Shown here in pieces: positions 33,521 to 44,424 of a stretch of 64,000 bases of DNA. A program made the position numbers and the translations under genes. Origin of the DNA: Pascua guehoae (lineage: Eukaryota; Basidiomycota; Tremellomycetes; Trichosporonales; Trichosporonaceae). The stretch covers positions 3,394,985 through 3,458,984 of the forward strand of contig BCJX01000001.1 in the NCBI GenBank assembly GCA_001600415.1, in the 5' to 3' direction. Within the stretch, counting starts at the first letter, position 1. Each line of letters begins with the position of its first letter. The notes under the pieces were generated by a model. That model saw only the letters and a program-made list of their open reading frames with translations. It was not told where the DNA came from and did not search any database.

Positions 33521-34448
33521 ATGCCGTCGCACAAGAGCAAGTACAAGAGCAAGTCACCCGTACGACCACACTAACACCCCAGTCAAGACCCTGTCTCAGG
33601 ACGGGTGGTACAAGCTCGGCACGGTCGAGGCGCCCAACGTCAAGGCGCCCAAGATTGCGACCATGACGCTCGAGACGGCCTACAAGGGCGACATTGCCGG
33701 CGCGTCCGTGGCAGAGTTTGTCTTGTGAGTCGTCGTTGCGAGTGGGGCTGATGATAGTGCCGACTATGCGGTGGAGAAGACGGGCGAGGACCAGCATGAT
33801 GATACGGTGTTTAGTGAGTACCAGGTCGTCGTATGCCATGCGCGCCATAAAGTCTGGTATCCTTCGGATGGTCACCCTTCCGCAAGAGGCGTGGTGTAGG
33901 AGCGGTGAGCGGGGCGGGCCACCTGTGGGCTGTCGTGCGCTGGGAGGTACGAAAGTTGCTCTCGAGGTCGACCCATGACACGGGATCCATGCTGCCGGCG
34001 TGACAGCGATAGCGACGGGGTATCGCTTGCACCACGCCTGCATCCCACATCCGATCCCACATCACATCCGATCCAGCATCTCATCCCGCACCACATCCCA
34101 TCCCGCATCTCATCCCACACCCACACCCACACCCACACCCACACATGACATCCCACAATCAAGCCCCCCATCCCCCCCACCACCCACACACACACACACA
34201 TACAGTACTGACGACCAGCCGGCATGTCAACCTTCGCCGGCACCGTCCAGGGCAAAAAGGGCACGTTCGCCGCCACCATCACCGGCCACTGCAAACGCGG
34301 CATCACGGAGGCGACCACCACCATCGTCCCCGGGACGGGCACGGGGGAGCTCGTGGGACTCTCGGGGAGCAGCTTTTTTAGCCAGCCCATGGCTGAGGCG
34401 GCCGAGTGTCAGGAGGTCGAGATTGAGTGGGAGGTCGCGTTTGAGTGA
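33521..34448 (+). CDS. Small DUF3224-like protein
   Basis: Short protein of about 149 residues, function unknown. Best model: exons 33521-33559, 33600-33724, 33758-33813 and 34219-34448. The 33-nt intron (33725-33757) is one of the shortest in the window; the last intron is 405 nt and holds CA-rich repeats. The protein reads DGWYKLGTVEAPNVKAPKIA, then TLETAYKGDIAGASVAEFVF, and after the splice TFAGTVQGKKGTFAATITGH and VPGTGTGELVGLSGSSFF. The alternating G-D-I-x-G, G-T-F and G-T-G-E-L-x-G-L-x-G signature matches the DUF3224 family, a small beta-barrel-like domain found mainly in bacteria, here covering nearly the whole protein. The first exon (MPSHKSKYKSKSP) is uncertain: an alternative start is the ATG at 33663. 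No signal peptide is seen. Transfer from bacteria is possible, but the introns show it is well settled. Confidence 0.68.
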
Positions 34449-35291
34449 ACGCGGACCGGTGGACCGAGGCCGTGTGCGCATGGTTGTCGTCTGTCGATGA
34501 ATTGTTGTCAAAGGATGGATGCAGATGTGGTGTGGATGCTAGGTGTAGTATTGTTCTGGGACTGGAGCGCAGGGCGGCTGGATTGGGGTGTATTCTGTTC
34601 GGTCGGTATGGTGTGGTGTTCACCTGTCTTTCGCCTGGGTCTGGTGGTACTCTGTACATCACTAAGCAAGGTGGTTTAGTTGCCACCTTCCCCCGTCCAT
34701 GGACAGACTGGACTCGAAGAGAGGTATACTCGAGTTTCCAACAGCGGGCGAAAAGGCTTTTATGCCCTCGAGATAGGTTTCCTTCCCAGCTGGATAAAGC
34801 CACCATCGGCATCCAAGGATCACAAGCCTCGGCAGTGTGTTGCCGTGAACGGCGCGTCACAGTCCTTTCAGAGGATAAGTGCGGAATAAGGAGACACAAC
34901 AGGCGAGTAGGTGCTGGAGGTCATGAGGCTTCTATATGGAAAGTATGAGAAGACGGCAAGGTGTGACTCTGACTCGAGCCGGGGTGCAAAAGTTGTGAGA
35001 TGAACAAGTCCAGTCAGTGCCGCCAGAAAACGTGCTGTTACCAACATCCCTCTGTTGGTGCAAAGCACGTCGAATGCATGCAATGCCTGTATCGGCTCGC
35101 GTTCAATTCATATCCGACGCAGGCACCTTCTCCGCACTGCTGCGGACACCGGATGAGCGACTATGACCCACCGTCGTCCCATTTCACCTCCAGCTCGACA
35201 CCAGAGAACTCGTACAGCCCATTTCTGCCATGTGTCTACGCGCGGCCATTGCCCAGGCGTCCGCGCAGGCAGTGTTGTGTCCACACCGGGG

Positions 35292-35403
35292 CACCGAGTC
35301 ATCAGCATTAGGGTAAGGCAATCAGCAATATCGCACACAGCGAGACATCGAGTCATCAGCATTGGCCTGAGACCATCAACATTGTCGCACACAGCGCGGC
35401 ATC
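35292..35403. repeat. Two-copy tandem repeat, period 54 bp
   Basis: Both copies share CGAGTCATCAGCATT, a variable middle, ATCA(G/A)CA(A/T)T, and TCGCACACAGCG. GAGTC starts at 35296 and again at 35350. Confidence 0.85.
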
Positions 35404-36388
35404 AAGATGAGATGGAAGGCCACTCGGTGTCTTACACACGTCATCCTCAACCTTCAACGCGCCGCGTGTCAGTGTAAGCCAGCCCGTGCACCTGCGACGC
35501 GTACCCGCTTCCCGAGTCGTCTGTCGGACGGTATGCATGGGTACATACAGGTACGCCCGGAACGTCATGGGACTGTTATACTGAGCTCGGGCTCACGCAC
35601 TGTTCCTCTGCCGACAAATCCGGGACTGAACACCCAGGAAATGTCATTCGGCCCAAAGTGCGACCACGTTTGTGTACGATTGGGCTGCTTGAGCGTCACA
35701 GTCTGACGACTTTCCGGACACACCTGTGTAGAAGCTGGAGGTGCACTGCGACACCGGTTGAGAGGTGTGCATTGTCCAATCTGCCTGATGGCGCATACAA
35801 GCTGTCCCTATTGTGGCCAGGCTTGTCCATGCCGCAATATCCGGTTAGATGCACAGCATACCAATAAGGCGGCTCGCACCGTTATCCTGGGTCTCTGTGT
35901 CGTGTCCCGCAATCGTGAGTTGGCATCTGATCCTGTCCTGAGCGCCAGGCTGCGAGATCCCTCGAGCTGCGGCGGGCTGTGGGTTGCTTCAAAGTCCAGG
36001 CCATGATTCCAGTGCAGGCGAAGGGAAAGGCGAATGCATGCCCGTGCCATATCCATGCCCAGCTTGAGGCATGAGGCAGCTGGAGTGTGGGCAATGCTGT
36101 GCATCGAGTATTCGCGCATGCTGCGGTACTGCCGTCCGGAATGTCCCGTCCAGAGAGCTGAGCAAGAGAGGTGTACGGCGCGTGCGGAACCCAACATACC
36201 CTTTCATGGCTGCTACCAGCAGCAGCGATAAGCACGTCGAAGCTGACGCTGCTGACATTCCTCTGAGCGCTTAGAGCACGGCAATGCCCAGCCAAAACGT
36301 CCTCTTTATATAGATTGCGAGCCCCGCGGAACTGCTTGGCTCCGAGTGGGCCCTTCTCGGCATCCTTCCGGACTGTCATGCCCAGGTA

Positions 36389-36403
36389 CCCCCCCCCCCC
36401 CNC
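36389..36403. repeat. Poly-C tract containing an N
   Basis: Thirteen C, one N at 36402, then C. The ambiguous base suggests the homopolymer length was not resolved. Confidence 0.85.
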
Positions 36404-36893
36404 GGGCCCGGCAGCAAACCACCCGACTGCATTTGCAGCTGGTCCCCAAACATGGCCAAACGCCGTTGTCTGAAACGTTAAAGCCTCGGCCCTGGTGCGT
36501 GGGCCATTGGGTTGTGAGAATTGCATGGCTATTGGCTCGTGGCCTTGGCAGGTGCTTGGCGCTGCGATCGCTGTGCCATATTCGGAAGCAGGTACAGAAA
36601 CGCACACGTTCCGACGCCGGAGTATAAAAGGGTTGCAGCGTCACGGAGGCGTTTGGGGGCGGTCGGAGTAGGGGGGTGGGGTGGTCGCCTGATCGCCAAT
36701 GTGCTTGTGCAGAGCCCGCGAATGGGTGTACCGAGCCGAGGTGTTGGGTGCCCGCTACTGATGCTCAGATAAGGGTGCAGCAGGTTTTTGCATTCTTGGA
36801 CGGGTAGCTGACGGGTTGGATTGCAGGTTGGCCTCCCTTCCCTTTGCGCAGTTTTCCTTTTCCTTCTTGTTCGGTACCCTGGGCACCTGCTTG

Positions 36894-36914
36894 CTAGCTA
36901 GCTAGCTAGCTACT
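36894..36914. repeat. GCTA tetranucleotide microsatellite
   Basis: About five copies of GCTA in noncoding sequence. Confidence 0.85.
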
Positions 36915-37433
36915 TGGAGACGCGTATCAGTTTCGGCCACTGTACCGGTACAGGACACGGTTATGCTCTCTGCATCTCTGCCCTATGCGGGTGCGAGCGA
37001 GCACGCAAAGTCGAAAAGTCTCGGCAAACAGGCCCAAACAAGGCCTGGGGCCGATCAGGACTCGTCCAGAACATGCCCAGACGTCCATGCATGCACCTAC
37101 CTGTGTGCTGCATCGAAGCTCGACTGAAACACGGACCGCGGCCGCAGTTGTGTGTCGCAGCATAGCTTGCATAGCCTTGTTGACCACCCGGTTCACAATG
37201 GCAGCATGCATGAGATGAATCGGTATCATGGATGGATACTGTATGCCTTGCGAGATGCACGGTCTATTGGCCAAGCCGAGACTGTCTATGGTAAAGTGGA
37301 AAATAGAGCAAGGATCAGCCCAAATTACATAAAAGTCCAGGGATTTTGCTCAGGCAGAAAGGGAAGAAAAGGGGAAAAGAGGGATGCACCTGGCGTCCGG
37401 GGGCGGCGGGGGCGGTGAGTGACGTCGTGGGTG

Positions 37434-37436
<3 letters not shown>

Positions 37437-37468
<32 letters not shown>
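37437..37468. repeat. Poly-G tract (32 G)
   Basis: The longest homopolymer in the window, on the plus strand in noncoding sequence. It lies downstream of other G-rich blocks (GGGGGCGGCGGGGGCGG) at about 37398-37415. Confidence 0.9.
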
Positions 37469-37469
<1 letters not shown>

Positions 37470-38822
37470 GATGGGTGGCGTAGGTCGAGTTGTGCTCCAT
37501 GGCAAAAGGGGATCGTCATGCGTGCGCATGCGCAGTCAATCCTGCAGCCTGGACCGCTCGCCCTCCTAGCACCTGCCAGCCCTGCTAGCCCTGCTGTGCC
37601 CTCGTACGCCACCCTAGACTTTGGAGGTTGCAATCGGGACCATGTAAATGGGTGGGATGGGATGCAATGATGTGCCGGCTCGTCGGCTTGGGCGGCTTGT
37701 CTTTTCAGCGCGAGGCGCGCGGTGGGTTGCGTCGCTGCCCTGTCCTTGTTCTCAAAGTGGTCTCTTGGGTGCGCCACGCACTGGTTGGCTTTGGCTTGCC
37801 TTGCCTCACGCGTGTGTGTGCAATCAGGGGACCTGGTGGCCAGCGGTTTGCAAAGAGTGCGCGCGCGCGCGCGAGTGCCTTGCCTTGCCTTGGGTAGTGC
37901 CTAGCCACCATCCATCCACACCATCCACAGCACACCACCCTCCTCGGTCCACCGGCCACTACTCCACGGCCAGATAGAGCAGCAGCAGCAGCATTGTCCA
38001 TCCAACATCACTTGTGCTGCACCCACTACTGCACTACCACGACTCGAAACACACTGCCAAGGCGCCAACAGACATCGCGTCTCATCCATAAACTCTTGGT
38101 CACGCCAGCCCATTCAACAAACCCGCACCCCCGTCACCCCCATTGTCTTGGTCGCCGCTGAGGCACCGCGAGAAGAAGAAGCACGACATTTGGGCCTGAT
38201 TCTTCCTTCCTTTGTTCACCCAGCCCAGGCCACCCCACCCACCCACAATCCGTCATCTCGTTCGTTTACAATCCACAAATCACAAAACTATTCGCATCAC
38301 ACCGCACCGACGCCGCAGCCCGCACGTTCCCCCCACTTGCGTCCTGGAATCCTGGCATCCTGGCACCGCCTCGCCCCGCACGTCCCAACAGCTGTGAGCT
38401 CCAGCCCTCGACGGCTTTGTTTCTAGCTCGGCCACGACTGCCGGCCTGCCGTCGCGCCCGCCCAAAGTGATTCGTGAACACGCCCGAAGCCTCTCCGCCG
38501 CTTGTCGCACTACTGGTGCCCACTTTGGCTCCTGACGCCTGCCTGACCTGCTGGTAGACCTCCCCCCGCCGCCCGCTCGACCACGCGTCTCCCGGGGCCT
38601 ACTTTGGTCGCGGCCCGGACTCGTCTTTGAGCCTCCAGCGCCAGCTGCTGTGCAGCGCACGATCCCTCGTCACGGGCGCCCGGACTGAAACTCACTCGCC
38701 TCACTTCTCGCCTCCAGCCTCGCTTCGCATCTCGTCGACAGTCGGGCCCTTGGCTGATTCCGTTCTCGACCCCCCTCCCCCCCACCTCCTGGCTGCTATC
38801 TCTTGCTCTTCTCTTTCGCGCC

Positions 38823-41033
38823 ATGTCATCATCCACCGGCGCGTCTCCACTGTCTCCCACATCACCCGTATCCCCCATGGCAACACACAACAGTCGCCTC
38901 GCTCCCGGTGGTGCGCCAGCAACGCCGACGCAAGTCGGTGCTGGCACACATTCGCTGTCCGGCTCCCATCGACCATTGCTCAACTCCAACTCCAACTCCA
39001 ACCGCAGTCCCAGCCCCAGCCCACCCCGGCGCGCCGACTCGACCGGCGCTAGTCTTGGTGCCTCGCAGGCGTTGCACCCCGGGTGTGTGCTGTGTGGACT
39101 GGTCGCAAGCGCAGGCGCGACGACTGGCGTTCCCGACGCCGGCGGGTATAGCAGCAATGTGGGATATGGCGGGTTCAGCGCATCATCGGCCCTCCCCAGC
39201 CCGACATCGCCCGCGACGTCGAGCAGGGCACTTCCCACTCCCATCATCCCCATCGCCCGCACACCTGACCAGGCTGGGCCCAGCTCGCAGGCGTACAACC
39301 CCGTGCGGACCGCGTCCCCATCGCCCTCTCCACGTCCGTTCTCGCCACGTCTTAGTAACGGCAACGGAGGCAGCAACGGCGGCAACATCTCGCCGACAGC
39401 AGCCAGGCAACAACAGCTCTCTGACATCTTTGTCTCGGGCCGCCGTATCATCTACCGTGACGAGCTCATCACCGTCTACCCGGCGGAAGGAAAGGAAGCA
39501 CTGTGTGCAAACGGCAGACATATCATTATTGTTGTCAACACCCACTTTACCAGCGTCTACAACCTCGTGCGTACGCAAAGCAAGGTATCGTATCACAGAG
39601 CTGACCAAACAGGGCGCCAACGACGTTCCCCTCCTCTCTCACCTGATCGCAACGGCCCAGCGCCTGCTCCTCGGCGCCGCGCGCGCGTCGCCCGTCCCGT
39701 CGGAGCGCGCATTCACCTCGAAGGATCTGCGGGTCGGATTCGTAAACGGCATGCCCAGTGCGTAAGCCTCTCCATGTGGCTGAAAGATGGGAGGGGGCTT
39801 GCGGAATGGCGGTTGCAGCCGCAGTACTGGGTGCTCCGCGAACCATGCGCGCGCGCCTCGTTCCCCTGTTGTTTGCGTCTGCAAAGGGAGGGGAGCCATC
39901 TGACCAGTGTCTATACCCCAGAAATGCTGTACATGACGCCAGTGGCTCAATGCTGACTGCCAGCCGACCCACGCTCGCCTCATGCGCACCTCCACGCCCA
40001 GGCCTTCCTCGGCCCCTTTGACAAGTCGCTGCCAGGCTCGACGCTGTGGCGGCGCAATATCGTCTTTGGTACTCTCAACTGGTGGGAGATTGAGGACCTG
40101 CGTGCCGAGATTCGCGAAGAGACGAGCAACAATCGTGTCAAGTCGGGCTATGACGAGCGCTTTGATGCGCCCATCGACAAGGTTCCAGACGCTGGTGCCA
40201 TCGAGGTGAGTAATCGCATCGATGAATGGGCGTGGGTGGCAGGTTGTGGGGTCCACAGGCAGCATGGTGCTCTCCAACGCTCGGAGCTTTGGTGTGGCAA
40301 GGCAACCAGGTGGACAGTCTGGCCCGGCTGGCTCATTGACCATCTCACTATTCTTGTGGTGAATTTGTTTGGGCGGTCTGTGCGCTGCCACGTCTTTGTG
40401 GACCGTTCTATCTTGAGAGCATGTGCCGGTCGGGTTGAGCTTGGCGTCCACTGTTTGGGGGGTTTGCGCCCCGCCACTTGCACGTCACTGCCAATCACAC
40501 CGCTGGCTACCCACTTGCCTCTTGTCGCTGTCCATCAGTCTGGCCACACTTGTACCTGCATAGCCCTGGTGGTCCACTGACACTTTCAGGGTCTCCCCAA
40601 CGCACTCGACCCCGACGCGTACACCGACAACCCGCCCGAGATCCGCATCAGCCACGATAACCTTCTTGCGCCGCCATCTCGTCCGTGGGTGGAGGGCGGC
40701 GGCACCGCAAGAGGCCCCACGAGCACCGACTCTGAACCGCCCACACCCCGTGCCAGCAACCTGAACCCGTACCTCGACCCCGCCTCTGCGCCGCTCACCC
40801 GCACCCTGTCGAACCAGAGCGTACTCTCGGATCGCTCCACGCAGAGTGCCCGGTCTACGCGGTCGACAGCCACCCTCACGCCGCCAAAGGGCAAGGAGCG
40901 CGAGGACGAGCGCGACAGCATGGAGCTCGAGGAGATTGACCTTGGCTACGACGGCCATGGCGACCACGACAGGCTCAGCATTGCGAGTTCGAGCTCGGGC
41001 ACCGTCACGAGCCAGACTGCGCTCGCGGCATAG
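38823..41033 (+). CDS. HIT-family (histidine triad) protein with long disordered flanks
   Basis: Predicted nucleotide hydrolase or transferase of the HIT superfamily, about 524 residues. Exons: 38823-39566, 39613-39757, 39964-40205 and 40590-41033. The N-terminal about 85 residues are Ser/Pro/Asn-rich. GCVLCGLVAS (Cys 88/91) resembles the CxxC at the start of HIT domains, but a 100-residue Ser/Pro insertion follows. The fold resumes with RRIIYRDELITVYPAEGKEA, ANGRHIIIVVNTHFTSVYNL and DVPLLSHLIATAQRLLLGAA. The triad is HAHLHAQAF at about residues 303-311 (His 303, 305, 307), made only after splicing at 39964. After the triad comes a conserved-looking region (LWRRNIVFGTLNWWEIEDLR) and an acidic Ser-rich tail. 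Exact substrate and subfamily are unknown; the length and insertions are unlike small Hint or Fhit proteins. Confidence 0.78.
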
Positions 41034-41712
41034 GTCATTGTGCGTGTGTATAGTGTATCCTGCACTGCGCGCAGCGAGCGTGTGTGATGTGTTATGTGAG
41101 CGTGGGCAGGGTGGGTATGACGACGATAGAGACGAGTCGTGGGAATGGGTACGAGTAAACATACATTTGAACGCCAAGGGTTACACACATTGTAGGCATC
41201 ATACTGGCACGCCGAGACATGACATGCGCGTTCGGGCGGCGTGCGGCAGGAGTGGTGGTGGTGGTGTGTTGTGTGGGTGGCGCAGGTGGTGCGCCAGGCA
41301 CGAGCGGCGCCTCGGCGAACAAAAGCGGCGCCAGTAGACAGACTAATGGGTTTACAAGTCGCTGGCGACGTCCTCCATCCATCGCATCACCTGCCGCTCG
41401 GTCGGCAGCCCTCATCAACAATAAATATACCGAAGTAATAAGGCATAGAACCAGACACGACATGCATATTTTTCATCTACAGAGCGAATAGCCGGCCAGC
41501 GGCGTCGAGCACGAGGACGTGCCCAGGTTACGCCAAGTGTTTCGGAAGCTGGTAGTGTTTGGCGACGAAGTCGATGGTGGTCGGGTATGAAGGTCGGTGT
41601 GGTTGTTTGGTGTCGAGATCGGTCGTCTGGTGTCGGGTCATCATCATCATTGTCAAGGATCATCCATCTTGTCGCTCTATGTACTGTGGTCGTTTGGGGT
41701 GCTCGCTCGCGA
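41034..41712. other. Convergent intergenic spacer
   Basis: Between the HIT-family gene (+) and the single-pass membrane-protein gene (-). An AATAAATATA stretch near 41421 could serve 3'-end formation. Nothing else is recognised. Confidence 0.55.
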
Positions 41713-43625
41713 TTATGCGTCGCGCACCTTGTCGAGCTGGCGCTGGTAGGCCTTGAGACGCTCGGTGATGCGGTCCTCGAGCGTGAGTTCGGTCGCCTGG
41801 GCGCTGGGAGTGTCAGTAGAGAACGGCGGTGGTGTGGGTGTGGGTGGTGGGGTCGGTGTGGGTGGTAGTGGGTACTTGCGCACGCATGACAGGCCTGCCA
41901 AGCTGCCGAACAGAGTCTGAAACCAACCGCCACACGCCACACCCAAATACGCCGCCCACCCAAACCCGAACGCGACTCACTGCGTCTTGTCGGTCAACTT
42001 GCGCATCTGGTCAACGACCCACGCCTCGCGGCGTGCCACCTCACGCTCGCGCGCCTCGAGCTCCTCCTCGCGCTCGCGCTCGCGGCGGCGGCGCGACTCG
42101 TCCTCCTTGTCCTTGCCAGCATACGTCGAGTGGGCGGCCGGGGCGTCGCCGACGGTGGGCGCGGCGGTGTTGGCGTTGGCGTTGGCGTTGGCAGTGGCGT
42201 GGGCGGCGCGGCAGCGGTCCAGCTCGGTGTAGACGCGTTCGCGCGCGAGGAGCGAGTTTGTCAGTGCGGCCAGGACACCGGCGTCGCCCTCCCCGGTGCG
42301 GAGGACCCACACTTCGCGGTCGGGCGCGGGGCACGTCGTGGGCGCCGGGAGCGCGGCGGGGGCACCCACTCCATAGACGCCGGCGGCCGAGGGACACGCG
42401 GGGCCGTTGCATGCGAGAGGGGGCGTGCCCCACCACCCGTCGTTTTCGCGCGCGCGGACCAGCGTCGCGCCCGCGCCGAGCTCTTCGAGCGTCCACCAGC
42501 GCCCGTCGGTGCGGTACTGCGTGTTCCAGAGCTGGAGGGTGGGGCCGAGGCGGGCGAGGTCGGGCGTGTCGAGGAGCGCGGCGAGGGGGGGCGGGAGGAA
42601 GGACGAGAGCTGCGTCAGGAGCGCGAGGCGTTCTTGGACGGCGAGTTCTTGGGCCTGGGTGTGTTAGTGGGGTTGTGTGTTAGTGGGGGGATGGTGTGTG
42701 TGTGTGTATGTTTGTAGGCAGGACAGGAGTAGTGAGGGGGTCGATAGAGATGAGGAATAGCATGGCCGGGTGTGGCGTGCTCGGGAGCACAAGCTTGCCG
42801 AACTCGGAATGGAGATGAAAGGACGCAAGGAACAATGAGGACGTGAACTGGGAATGATCGCCACGGACAAAGGATCACAAGAGAACGCCATGGGCAAACA
42901 ATAGGCCACGACTGGGACGCAGAACAATGTCTCCAGGTGACTAGAGGGCCTGGGCTGAGAAGTGTGCCACATCCGACTCAGCCCGACCCGGTAACAAACA
43001 ATGGAAAGTAAAGTCAATCACACAAAGGAACCCAAATCCCCGGAGCCCGGACCCAGAACACTTCCACGCCCGCGACCGCATGACTCACCCGAAGCGCCTT
43101 GTGGCGGCCGGTAACCGTCGGGAGCGAGCCCTTGGGCACGCCGAGGACGAGTGCGATGAGCGAAAACGCAAGCGTGACCCACAGGAGCGGGTGGGGCTTC
43201 TTGGTCCACAGATACTTGTCGAGCTGGGGCGTCTTGTTGGTGGGTGCGCGGGCGGGAGCGGGGTTGGGGGGCGGCGGGGNGGGGTTGTGGTTGACCATGG
43301 GCTCGCGCTCCTTCTTGACCGGCGCCGGGGGCGGGGGGTACACGACGGGCAAGACGTGCACGACGGGCTGGGGCGCGGGGGCCGGGGGAGGAGGAGGGGG
43401 CGGGGCCGGGGCCGGCGTCGGCATGGTCATGATGGGCGGGAGGGGAGGGGGCGCGGGGGGCAGCGGGTCGACGCGGATGTACCGAGGCCCATCGCCGGGG
43501 GCGGGGGCCTGGATCGAGTAGTCGAGCGGGGGCTGCTGCGACTGCGAGTGGCCGCGGGCGTGCGTGTGCGTCGCCTGCGTCGGCGTCGCAGAGGGCGCGG
43601 GGCTGCGCGCGCGCTCAGAGCCCAT
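41713..43625 (-). CDS. Hypothetical single-pass membrane protein with Pro-rich N-terminus and coiled coil
   Basis: Exons: 43625-43089, 42654-41981 and 41803-41713; 433 residues. The start MGSERARSPAPSATPTQATH leads into about 140 residues rich in Pro, Ala and Val. A basic patch (TPQLDKYLWTKKPHPLL) precedes one hydrophobic segment, LLWVTLAFSLIALVLGVPKG, at about residues 152-171. After the splice a helical region begins AQELAVQERLALLTQLSSFL, then a compact segment with NTQYRTDGRWWTLEELGAGA and NDGWWGTPPLACNGPACPSA (paired Trp and Cys). The C-terminal 100 residues are strongly charged (ESRRRREREREEELEARERE) and likely a coiled coil. The topology suggests an N-terminal proline-rich arm on one side and the coiled coil on the other. 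Codon 115 contains an N (43280). No family is recognised. Confidence 0.7.
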
Positions 43626-44424
43626 GGTGTGCAGGTTAGTGATTTTGGATGGGGTGGGGGGTTGTAGGGGGGTGGGGATGTGTGGATGGGGTGTGTGGAT
43701 GGGGAGTGTGGATGGGGAGTGTGGGATGTGTGGTTGGGTGTGGGTGAAGAAGTGGGAGAAGACAAAAGTCAGAGTGTTGGGTCTGTCGAGTTATCTATCA
43801 AGTCGAGAGGGGGGCAAGGACAGTGGGGGGTGGGACAAAAGGCTGGCAAACTGCGAGGATGGCGGGCGCGTCACGGTGGTCATAGCGGGCAATGTTGGAA
43901 AAGACGATCAGTGCGTCAGGCAACCTCACACAACCCCATCCTTCTCACCCTCAATTGTTACTCTGCTTCCTACCATTCACGTTCCTAGCCTTCGCGCTCG
44001 GTTACGGCACGCCAGCAGAGGTAAAGGACAAGAAGCACAGGCTGGCCAGCAGGACAATAGGCATCAGGTCAAGGTCAGTCACAGTCATCACAGTCATCAC
44101 AGTCATCACAGTCATCACAGTCATCACAGTCATCACAGTCATCACAGCCATCACAGTCATCACACCATTCAGTCCGCCCCCCACGCGCCACACCACACGT
44201 CGGCCCCAGGACGCAGCCCACTCCCGCGGTCGAGCCCTAGAGCACAGGCACGATCGTCAGCGACCAAAGCGCCGACATTACCAACCCTAATCGAGCTCAA
44301 TCCAGGCCGCGTCGCGAGTAGACCAGCGAGACCTGTGATAGCCCACAAGGCCCGGCACGCCCGCCATACGCGTCCCTGTTACCTGTGATACCTGGTATAC
44401 CATACGCCTACAACGCTGCCTACA
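43626..44424. other. Intergenic region with a 9-bp minisatellite
   Basis: Upstream of the single-pass membrane-protein gene and downstream of the Asterix gene. G/T-rich near 43640-43760. The CAGTCATCA array is at 44082-44162. No gene is seen. Confidence 0.55.
44082..44162. repeat. 9-bp minisatellite, unit CAGTCATCA
   Basis: Nine copies, one with a C substitution. It lies about 260 bp downstream of the Asterix stop codon. On the minus strand the unit reads TGATGACTG. Confidence 0.92.

Larger units (their letters stand above)
34449..38822. other. Gene-poor region of about 4.4 kb
   Basis: No supported gene. It contains a two-copy 54-bp tandem repeat at 35292-35403, a C tract with an unresolved base at 36389-36403, a GCTA microsatellite at 36894-36914 and a 32-G run at 37437-37468. 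The segment 37900-38822 is C-rich and probably forms the promoter and long leader of the HIT-family gene. A TATA-like TATAAAAG at 36622-36629 has no obvious gene downstream. Confidence 0.5.

Noticed and set aside
44076..44163. CRISPR-like or snoRNA-like array (TGATGA cores on the minus strand)
   Set aside because: The unit is only 9 bp without spacers, and eukaryotic context makes CRISPR inapplicable. TGATGA recurs only because of the repeat.
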